Assembly (NCBI GenBank): GCA_028288945.1
Contig: JAQGHH010000566.1
Span: forward strand, 1-5,917
Direction: 5' to 3'
From: Phycisphaerales bacterium
GTDB lineage: Bacteria > Planctomycetota > Phycisphaerae > Tepidisphaerales > Tepidisphaeraceae
DNA length: 5,917 nucleotides
In this document: piece after piece, positions 1 to 4,493 of the stretch
Layout of the letters: each line of letters opens with the position of its first letter
Numbering within the stretch: position 1 is the first letter of the stretch
Position numbers and translations under genes: made by a program
The notes under the pieces: model-generated
What the model was told of the DNA's origin: nothing
What the model saw: only the letters and a program-made list of their open reading frames with translations
Databases searched by the model: none

Positions 1-500
1 GGGAGCAGGTCGTGGGCGATCACCACCACGTCCTGAGTCAGGTGCCCCAGGTCTTCGTGCTTCTGCCCGATCAGCAGCCGGAGCACGCGCTTTTCGATGT
101 CGTGAATGTCCTTCACGCGCTCGGAGAGGTACTTGTCCTTGATGGCCGACACGGTGCCCGCGTAGCGGCGCATCACCACGCTGACGGCGTATTCCGCGGT
201 CGTGTGGTGGTCCCTGATCTCGGTGTAGAACTGGCCGACGAGCGACTTGTCTCGCAGCAGCGCCAGGTGGAAATCGAAGATGCTGCCGATGTCGCGGCCG
301 TGCTCGGCGGTGATGGTGTCACGCAGGCGCGCCAACTCGGTGGCGGCAGACGCGATGGCGCTTTGCAGGCGCTCCACCTCGGCTTCCGTCTGGTCGAGGG
401 CGATGAATCGTTTGGGGATCAGCAGATCCTCGGCGTCCAGCACGAGAGCCGTGCCAATCACCACGCCGGGGGAAACGCTGATGCCCTTTTTGATTTCCAT
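1..500 (-). CDS. ptsI: PTS Enzyme I (PEP-protein phosphotransferase), N-terminal part
   Basis: Enzyme I takes phosphate from phosphoenolpyruvate in the cytoplasm and passes it to HPr. The visible 166 residues cover the N-terminal region. The ATG at 498-500 opens with a strand containing the family signature GISVSPGVVIG (residues 6-16). The helical HPr-binding subdomain follows, with IFDFHLALLRD at about 74-84 and DIHDIEKRVLRLLIG at about 131-145, both colinear with E. coli EI. The frame runs off the window at position 1, so the phosphorylated histidine and the PEP-binding barrel lie outside. No GAF domain precedes the EI core, so the N-terminus is PtsI-like rather than PtsP-like. No Shine-Dalgarno is visible: only nine bases separate the start codon from a heptamer hairpin. 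The gene follows ptsH in the same direction after a 94-base gap. Family assignment is firm; sugar versus regulatory role is inferred from context. Confidence 0.95.
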   Translation of the reverse strand, partial: MEIKKGISVSPGVVIGTALVLDAEDLLIPKRFIALDQTEAEVERLQSAIASAATELARLRDTITAEHGRDIGSIFDFHLALLRDKSLVGQFYTEIRDHHTTAEYAVSVVMRRYAGTVSAIKDKYLSERVKDIHDIEKRVLRLLIGQKHEDLGHLTQDVVVIAHDLL

Positions 501-509
501 TGATGGGTA

Positions 510-588
510 GTTGCCAGTTGCCAGTTGTCAGTTGTCAGTGATGCGGAAGCACCTTCTTACTGATAACTGACAACTGGCAACTGGCAAC
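510..588. repeat. Heptamer hairpin A between ptsH and ptsI
   Basis: The left arm (510-539) is four tandem heptads, GTTGCCA twice then GTTGTCA twice, plus two bases. The right arm (559-588) is its reverse complement at 29 of 30 positions; the exception is g534 opposite t564. The loop is 19 bases (540-558). The array begins six bases after the ptsH stop and ends nine bases before the ptsI start, so it occupies nearly the whole gap. There is no T-tract on either strand after the stem, so it is not a classical intrinsic terminator. Confidence 0.93.
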
Positions 589-594
589 TTCCTC

Positions 595-876
595 TTACTC
601 TTCGCCAAACTTACCCTCTACCAACTCCACAAGCTTCTGCACCGCCTGCTCGGCGTCTTCGCCCACGGCTTCGATCCGCATGGGGGTTCCTTCGGTGGCC
701 GCGAGGATGATCATCTGCATCACGCTCTTGCCGTCGGCTTCCGCCGGTTCTTCGCCACCCTTGTAGACCGTGATCTGCGACTGGAACTGATTCGCCACGT
801 CCACGAACTGCATCGCCGGCCGCGCGTGCAGGCCCAAGGTGTTGCAGATCTTGGTGTCTCGGGAAGCAGTCGGCAT
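595..876 (-). CDS. ptsH: HPr phosphocarrier protein
   Basis: This 93-residue cytoplasmic phosphocarrier accepts phosphate from Enzyme I and donates it to EIIA proteins. The active-site motif GLHARPA is at 15-21, with His17 as the phosphorylated residue. Ser51, in GKSVMQM, aligns with the Ser46 regulatory site that HPr kinase modifies in Firmicutes and in some Gram-negative bacteria. Whether it is used here cannot be seen. Length is near the usual 85-90 residues, with a few extra acidic residues (about 42-48) before the Ser helix. The ATG at 874-876 puts the histidine at the usual distance from the N-terminus. No Shine-Dalgarno is visible, because hairpin B ends seven bases upstream. The gene lies between ptsN and ptsI, consistent with a single relay. 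It could act as NPr or as a general HPr. Confidence 0.96.
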   Translation of the reverse strand: MPTASRDTKICNTLGLHARPAMQFVDVANQFQSQITVYKGGEEPAEADGKSVMQMIILAATEGTPMRIEAVGEDAEQAVQKLVELVEGKFGEE

Positions 877-883
877 GCGAATG

Positions 884-974
884 AATGCTGAACGCTGAAC
901 GCTGGACGCTGAATGGAGTCGGGCAGATCATGCCTTGTTTTATTTTCAGCGTTCAGCGTTCGGCATTCAGCATT
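884..974. repeat. Heptamer hairpin B between ptsN and ptsH
   Basis: The left arm (884-913) is built on the heptad GCTGAAC (copies at 887, 894, 901 with one change, and 908 with one change). The right arm (945-974) is its reverse complement at 27 of 30 positions; two of the three mismatches are G-T type. The loop is 31 bases (914-944). The array begins four bases after the ptsN stop and ends seven bases before the ptsH start. Arm length matches hairpin A (30 bases), but the heptamer word is different. No T-tract follows. Confidence 0.9.
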
Positions 975-978
975 TCCT

Positions 979-1446
979 TTACTTCCCTTGATCTGCTTCC
1001 TCGAGCAACTCGGCGATGGCCTCGCGTGTCGCGCTCCCGCGCAGGAATTTGCGGAACATGTCCTTCTGAAGGTTCGAAAAGATGATGTTCATCGCCTGCA
1101 AATGCTGCTGCGGCTGATTCTCAGGGCTCAGCAGCAACACGATGCTGAACACCGGCTGATGGTCGAGCGCCGCGAAGTCGATCCCCGCCACGCTACGGCC
1201 GATGGTGCCGGCCATCTTTTTGATCATCGGGTGCTTCACGTGAGGCACCGCCACGCCCTTGCCGAAACCCGTCGAGCCGTTCTGCTCGCGCTTAATCAGG
1301 GCGGTCACGACTTCATCCACCGCGGACTCGGGCAGCGCGCCCGCCTTGGCAAGCGACGTTACCAACTCCTTGATGGCTTCGTTGCGTTCGTTAGCGGCAA
1401 GGTTGGGTTGGATCGCATCGGTTACGATAAATTCTCGAAGTTTCAT
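979..1446 (-). CDS. ptsN: PTS EIIA type-2 / nitrogen-regulatory EIIA-Ntr-like protein
   Basis: This is a 155-residue cytoplasmic EIIA of the fructose/mannitol/Ntr class (PTS_EIIA_2), which accepts phosphate from HPr. The motif GSTGFGKGVAVPHVKH (57-72) contains the phosphorylated His69; E. coli PtsN has its histidine at 73 in the same setting. The length matches free-standing PtsN, and no EIIB or EIIC domain is attached, pointing to a regulatory rather than transport role. The chosen ATG (1444-1446) gives the typical MKLREFI start and has AGGAAG (minus strand, 1451-1456) four bases upstream. A longer frame reaching 1632 would run back into hpf and is not credible. It lies 94 bases after hpf and 102 before ptsH. 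The hpf-ptsN pairing is known from rpoN-associated clusters in proteobacteria; its targets here are unknown. Confidence 0.93.
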   Translation of the reverse strand: MKLREFIVTDAIQPNLAANERNEAIKELVTSLAKAGALPESAVDEVVTALIKREQNGSTGFGKGVAVPHVKHPMIKKMAGTIGRSVAGIDFAALDHQPVFSIVLLLSPENQPQQHLQAMNIIFSNLQKDMFRKFLRGSATREAIAELLEEADQGK

Positions 1447-1467
1447 CAGACTTCCTGGATCAAAGTC

Positions 1468-1518
1468 GCTGTCGCGGGTTTGTGACAGCCGCGGCTTGGC
1501 GGCGCCTGGTCGCAGGCG
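1468..1518. other. Cluster of short GC-rich inverted repeats in the hpf-ptsN gap
   Basis: Three small perfect inverted repeats sit in tandem: 1468-1473 with 1484-1489 (6 bp, loop 10), 1488-1492 with 1499-1503 (5 bp, loop 6), and 1503-1508 with 1513-1518 (6 bp, loop 4). None is followed by a T-tract on the minus strand, so a terminator is not supported. They might slow RNA polymerase or protect mRNA between hpf and ptsN. Unlike the gaps around ptsH, this gap has no heptamer periodicity. Confidence 0.3.
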
Positions 1519-1540
1519 ACGGGCAAGGTTCCCGGTTGCA

Positions 1541-1846
1541 TTAGTCCATGGGGTGCTTGCGGTTACGGAATTTGTCCTTGTGCTCGGTGATCTTCCGCTC
1601 CAACTTATGAACGCATCCGTCCACGCAGGCATAAGCGTCGCCTTCTTCGTGGTGGGCGACGAACGTGTTCTTGTGCTCGGCGTTAACGATGATTTCGACG
1701 GTCGTGCGGTCCTTGCCCGCGTCGAAGATCACCTCGATCTCCTGGATCAGATCATAGTATTTGCCGAGTTTGGCCGCCTTCTGCTCCGCGTAGCTCTTGA
1801 GGGGCGGGGTCACTTCCATGTGACGGGCGATAACGGTAATGGTCAC
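1541..1846 (-). CDS. hpf: Short-form ribosome hibernation promoting factor (HPF/YfiA/RaiA family)
   Basis: This is a 101-residue protein of the ribosome-associated S30AE family, which binds the 30S subunit near the decoding site and silences ribosomes in stress or stationary phase. The fold order beta-alpha-beta-beta-beta-alpha is visible: ITVIARHMEV (3-12), a basic helix with K17, K23, K26 and K29, EIEVIFD (36-42), TTVEIIVNA (48-56), then the DAYACVDGCVHKLERKI helix (70-86) and a basic tail. It ends after this domain, so it is a short HPF without the C-terminal dimerisation domain of long HPF. The start is GTG at 1844-1846, chosen because AAGGAG (minus strand, 1855-1860) lies eight bases upstream and MTITV-type N-termini are standard; upstream in-frame sequence is unlike the family. 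It heads the ptsN-ptsH-ptsI run. Confidence 0.94.
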   Translation of the reverse strand: MTITVIARHMEVTPPLKSYAEQKAAKLGKYYDLIQEIEVIFDAGKDRTTVEIIVNAEHKNTFVAHHEEGDAYACVDGCVHKLERKITEHKDKFRNRKHPMD

Positions 1847-1870
1847 TTCGCACTCTCCTTTCGCTGTCTT

Positions 1871-1907
1871 CCCCGGTAGCCGTCCCGGCAGCACGTCACG
1901 ACCGGGG
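1871..1907. other. Inverted repeat in the hpf 5' leader
   Basis: CCCCGGT at 1871-1877 pairs perfectly with ACCGGGG at 1901-1907 around a 23-base loop, 25 bases upstream of the hpf GTG and just upstream of its Shine-Dalgarno (1855-1860). If the leader is transcribed from further upstream, a GC-rich stem would form in the hpf mRNA. It could be a chance pairing in GC-rich DNA. Confidence 0.3.
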
Positions 1908-1933
1908 CGGCTTCTTCGGTAACCTAGTGCCCC

Positions 1934-1939
1934 ATTGTA
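1934..1939 (-). promoter_or_regulatory. Candidate -10 element upstream of hpf
   Basis: On the minus strand TACAAT matches the sigma-70 -10 consensus at five of six positions, 87 bases upstream of the hpf GTG. No convincing -35 hexamer lies 16-18 bases upstream, so this is weak. The 180-base gap 1847-2026 between the DUF502 gene and hpf otherwise holds only the hpf Shine-Dalgarno and the inverted repeat at 1871-1907. It is the likeliest place for a promoter of the hpf-pts run. Confidence 0.25.
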
Positions 1940-2026
1940 GCGTAAAGTACCGCCGGGGGCCGCGCCTCGTAAATATAGTCCGCCGCGAACCTTGGCCGTC
2001 GGTGCCGCCGGCCGTCGCAAGATCGA

Positions 2027-2884
2027 TCATTCGTTCGCCAGCCTCGCGCCCGAGCCTGGCTGCGAAGGCGGGACGATCCTCAATTGCTCCGCCGACGGCT
2101 TGGTCGGCGCCGCGGCGTCGGGAGCGTGCGGGTCGGCGGGCGTTTCCGCCGGCTGCTTGGGCGTCAGCACCCCGCCGCTGACAAGCAGCCGCATCGCCTC
2201 TTCCACCGTCAGCGGCAATTCGACCAGCGAATCCCGCGGCACCACCAGCACGTACCCGCTGAAAGCCGTTGGGGACGACGGCACGAACACCGTCACCATC
2301 TCCTGCCCCACCGCATCGCTCAGCGGCCGAATGCCCTGCGATCCGGTCACAAGGCCGATCGACCAGATGCCTTTGGTGTGCGGCTGCACGGCCACCACCC
2401 GGCTCGATTCAAACTGCCCGCTCCGCTCGGCCAACAGAAAATCGGTCACCTGCTTGACGGCGGGGTAAATCGCCCGCACGAGAGGGATCCGCATGACCGC
2501 CATCTCGCCCAATCGGTACAGCGCCCGGCCGATGAAATTACCGACGAACACCCCGAGGAAATAGACCAGGATGATCGCCAGCGTGACGCCCACCAGTTTG
2601 GTGCGGAACGGGTTGTAGGCCACGTCCCAGTCGCGGGCGATTTTGGCCGCGGGGGGGAATCCCTGCTCCCCGGCGATCTGGAGGTAAGTCCAGCGCACGC
2701 CGATGATGAGGTACTGGCCGAGGCTTTCCCAGAGGAAGTCCCAGACCTTGATCAGGAGCCAGAGGGTAATCAGGGTCGGCAGAAGAGCCGCGAGTCCCCG
2801 GACGAAGAATCGGCGAAAATCCGCCCCGAAACCGACCCTGATGTTGGCCGGCTGCGGGAGCTTTTTCGTATCGCGAGGGTCCAC
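2027..2884 (-). CDS. DUF502 family membrane protein
   Basis: This is an inner-membrane protein of about 285 residues from the DUF502 family; the family has no firmly assigned biochemical role. Two hydrophobic segments are visible at roughly 28-52 and 97-120. The family motif IPLVRAIYPAVKQVTDF (about 134-150) follows the second, and a soluble region contains VPSSPTAFSGYVLVVP (about 202-217) and LTVEEAMRLLVSGG. The last 45 residues or so are Pro/Ala-rich and probably disordered. There is no ATG near the N-terminus. A minus-strand TGA eight codons upstream limits the start to TTG (2885-2887) or GTG (2882-2884). I chose GTG because an AGG core (within AGGTG) sits six bases before it but only three before TTG. 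The gene precedes hpf by 180 bases, so co-transcription is uncertain. Confidence 0.88.
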   Translation of the reverse strand: MDPRDTKKLPQPANIRVGFGADFRRFFVRGLAALLPTLITLWLLIKVWDFLWESLGQYLIIGVRWTYLQIAGEQGFPPAAKIARDWDVAYNPFRTKLVGVTLAIILVYFLGVFVGNFIGRALYRLGEMAVMRIPLVRAIYPAVKQVTDFLLAERSGQFESSRVVAVQPHTKGIWSIGLVTGSQGIRPLSDAVGQEMVTVFVPSSPTAFSGYVLVVPRDSLVELPLTVEEAMRLLVSGGVLTPKQPAETPADPHAPDAAAPTKPSAEQLRIVPPSQPGSGARLANE

Positions 2885-3029
2885 CAAACACCTGGGGTTG
2901 CCGTTTCACGAGGCGAGGGCCCGTGGTACACGAGGTGATCCGCGCGGGTGCTGTCTGGTTCCATGTTCCCCGACCGCGCCGATTTCCCGGCCGCCGGCCG
3001 CGACGGCATCCTGACCGTCAATGGCGCTC

Positions 3030-3058
3030 GTTTTACACGCCATGTGCGAAAGAATCAA
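3030..3058 (-). promoter_or_regulatory. Candidate sigma-70-type promoter for the DUF502 gene
   Basis: On the minus strand TTGATT (3053-3058) and TAAAAC (3030-3035) are separated by exactly 17 bases; each matches its consensus hexamer at four of six positions. The implied leader would be about 140 bases. It lies in the only divergent gap of the window, where a minus-strand promoter is expected. The stretch 2885-3084 shows no coding signal and nothing else I can support. Confidence 0.3.
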
Positions 3059-3084
3059 ATAGGCGCGAAGGCGTTTCGATATCA

Positions 3085-3133
3085 ATTTCGGATTGCCGAA
3101 CGCCGATTTGCTATTTGCGATTGCGGAGCGGTG
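3085..3133. repeat. Degenerate heptamer array C
   Basis: About seven 7-base units in unbroken phase from 3085, most of the form ATTTGCG, ATTGCCG, ATTGCGG or ATTTGCT. Every unit starts with A, and most continue with T-rich then G/C-rich positions. There is no inverted partner close by, so this is a direct tandem array rather than a hairpin. It lies in the divergent gap between the DUF502 gene and the oxidoreductase gene. Confidence 0.6.
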
Positions 3134-3181
3134 AGTGCAACTGATTGGGCGCCATGAACTGCCCGCATGGCCCCTCCTCAA

Positions 3182-3279
3182 TTTGCATTTTGAAATTTGC
3201 ACTTTGCAATTTGAAATCCCAGATCCCAGATCCCAGATCTCAAATCCCAGATCTGAGATCTGGGATTTGAGATCTGAAA
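3182..3279. repeat. Heptamer array D with perfect 21-bp inverted repeat
   Basis: Fourteen 7-base units lie in unbroken phase. The first five are T-rich (TTTGAAA, TTTGCAC type). Four of the next five are TCCCAGA. The last four are complement-like words such as TCTGGGA and TTTGAGA. Bases 3234-3254 and 3256-3276 are perfect reverse complements with a single base (3255) between them, giving a 21-bp near-continuous palindrome. Because TCCCAGA is repeated, other pairing registers with TCTGGGA are possible. Open frames through this stretch encode repetitive peptides and are not genes. Confidence 0.93.
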
Positions 3280-3299
3280 TATCGCCCTCTCCCCTCGCC

Positions 3300-3357
3300 C
3301 ATTCAGATTTGGGCATTCTCCTCCCTCCCCATTCGACATCCGGCATTCTCCCTTGGT
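3300..3357. repeat. Degenerate heptamer array E upstream of the oxidoreductase gene
   Basis: Two related 22-base blocks (3300-3321 and 3330-3351) lie 30 bases apart and match at about 16 of 22 positions. Both can be read as heptads of the CATTCNN type (CATTCAG, CATTCTC, CATTCGA, CATCCGG), with a two-base phase shift between blocks. The array runs to within a dozen bases of the GTG at 3369 and overlaps a candidate promoter. Confidence 0.5.
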
Positions 3358-3362
3358 ACGAT
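3333..3362 (+). promoter_or_regulatory. Candidate extended -10 promoter giving a leaderless oxidoreductase mRNA
   Basis: TCGACA (3333-3338, five of six to the -35 consensus) is separated by 18 bases from TACGAT (3357-3362, four of six to the -10), which is preceded by TGG, an extended -10 (TGN). Transcription starting about seven bases after the -10 would begin at or next to the GTG at 3369. No Shine-Dalgarno is visible upstream of that GTG, which agrees with a leaderless transcript. Confidence 0.4.
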
Positions 3363-3368
3363 CCGCCC

Positions 3369-4397
3369 GTGTCATCTGCTTCACCCAGTAAAGACGTTTC
3401 CCCGGTCCCCGTCGCGGTCGTTGGCTGCGGGAGGATGGGGCGGTTGCACGCGCGGGTTTATTCCGAGATGCCGTCGGTCCGGCTGGTGGGCGTGTACGAC
3501 GCCAGCGAGGAAGCCGCCCTGGCCGCGGCGGATCAGTTCAACTGCAAGGCGTTCACCGGCCTCGACGAAATGCTCGGGCAAGTGAAGGCTCTGACGATCG
3601 CCGTGCCGACGGCGGCGCACGCCGACGTGGCGGAGAAGTGCCTGGCGGCGGGCGTGTCTTGCCTGATCGAAAAGCCGCTCGCCAAGGACGTCGCCGACGC
3701 CCGGCGGATCTCCGCCGCCGCGGCCCGGTCTTCCGCCACCGTGCAGGTCGGCCACATCGAGCGCTTCAACCCCGCCATCCGGGCGATGGAAAAACTCGAA
3801 ATCGAACCGCGCTTTATCGAAGTGACCCGCATCAGCCCCATGACCTTCCGCAGCATCGACGTCGGCGTCGTGCTGGACATGATGATCCACGACATCGACA
3901 TCGTCCTGCGCCTCGCGAGATCAAAGGTGGCGAAAGTCGACGCGGTCGGGGTGAGCGTGATAGGCAACGTCGAAGACATCTGCAACGCCCGCCTGACCTT
4001 TGAAAACGGGTGCGTCGCCAACATCACCGCTTCGCGCCTGGCCCTGAAAACCGAACGCCGCCTGCGCGTCTTCAGCCCCGACGCCTACGTGTCACTGGAC
4101 TACCAGAAACGCTACGGCATGTTCGCACGACGCGGCGGCAACGTGGACGCCATCCGCGATGCCGTCGTGCGCATCCGCTCCGGCGAGATCGAGGACCTTT
4201 CGCAGCTCAATTTTGCGGACCTGGTTCACGTCGAAGAATTGAAGATCGACGACATCGAGCCGCTACGTGCGGAGCTCGAGTCGTTCATCCACGCGGTCAC
4301 AACCGGCGAACAGCCGATCGTCCCCCTGGAAGACGGCGTCGCCGCCGTGGAGACCGCGACGCGGATCGTGGAGTCGATATCGCCGTTGGCCTTATAA
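3369..4397 (+). CDS. Gfo/Idh/MocA family oxidoreductase, possibly a sugar-nucleotide dehydrogenase
   Basis: This is a 342-residue cytoplasmic NAD(P)-dependent dehydrogenase. The N-terminal Rossmann fold opens with VAVVGCGRMGRLHA (G19, G21, G24). EKPLA at 101-105 carries the catalytic Lys102, and the C-terminal domain has DMMIHDID with D170, H174 and D177, the usual catalytic motif of the family. GHIERFNPAI (128-137) resembles a subgroup that includes UDP-GlcNAc 3-dehydrogenases (GnnA) used to make 3-amino sugars for lipid A. That substrate is inference, since no partner aminotransferase or lpx gene is in the window. The start is GTG 3369-3371. A frame from an ATG at 3135 would add 78 residues encoded by heptamer repeats with no resemblance to the family, so I reject it. 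The gene is transcribed away from the pts cluster and towards the parvulin gene. Confidence 0.9.
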   Translation: MSSASPSKDVSPVPVAVVGCGRMGRLHARVYSEMPSVRLVGVYDASEEAALAAADQFNCKAFTGLDEMLGQVKALTIAVPTAAHADVAEKCLAAGVSCLIEKPLAKDVADARRISAAAARSSATVQVGHIERFNPAIRAMEKLEIEPRFIEVTRISPMTFRSIDVGVVLDMMIHDIDIVLRLARSKVAKVDAVGVSVIGNVEDICNARLTFENGCVANITASRLALKTERRLRVFSPDAYVSLDYQKRYGMFARRGGNVDAIRDAVVRIRSGEIEDLSQLNFADLVHVEELKIDDIEPLRAELESFIHAVTTGEQPIVPLEDGVAAVETATRIVESISPLAL

Positions 4398-4459
4398 GGC
4401 AACCAGGGGCTTCCGCCCTCGGCGATGAGAGCGTCCAATTGCCGTTACGGGCATCATGC

Positions 4460-4487
4460 AACTGACAGCGGACAACTGACCACGGAC
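4460..4487. repeat. Single-arm heptamer array F at the convergent junction
   Basis: Four in-phase 7-base units: AACTGAC, AGCGGAC, AACTGAC, CACGGAC. AACTGAC is also the word in the right arm of hairpin A. The array ends six bases from the stop codon of the parvulin gene, the same spacing and orientation as hairpin A relative to the ptsH stop. No inverted second arm is present. The rest of the 96-base gap (4398-4459) holds only a weak 4-bp stem (4407-4410 with 4415-4418) without a T-tract. Confidence 0.65.
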
Positions 4488-4493
4488 ATATTC

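Noticed and set aside
12..503. Plus-strand open frame of 163 residues opposite ptsI
   Set aside because: Antisense shadow of Enzyme I in GC-rich DNA; composition is His/Val/Arg-rich without motifs.
510..588. Intrinsic terminator between ptsH and ptsI
   Set aside because: The stem is long but no T-tract follows on either strand; a repeat-derived hairpin is the better description.
885..1485. Plus-strand open frames over ptsN and hairpin B
   Set aside because: They are antisense to a clearly recognised EIIA gene, begin in repeat DNA and show no domain.
3085..3279. CRISPR array
   Set aside because: Repeat units are 7 bases with no unique spacers of regular length and no cas genes nearby.
3135..3368. 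In-frame N-terminal extension of the oxidoreductase starting at an ATG at 3135
   Set aside because: It is encoded by heptamer arrays D and E, gives repetitive residues, and precedes a normal Rossmann N-terminus; the GTG at 3369 gives the expected family length.
3178..3384. Minus-strand open frame with a repetitive peptide
   Set aside because: It is read through the heptamer arrays; 21 bases equal three heptads and seven codons, so any open frame there yields a pseudo-repeat peptide. No family resemblance.
4389..4400. Perfect 12-bp palindrome over the oxidoreductase stop codon
   Set aside because: A 12-bp palindrome is expected about once by chance in a window of this size, and nothing else supports a site.
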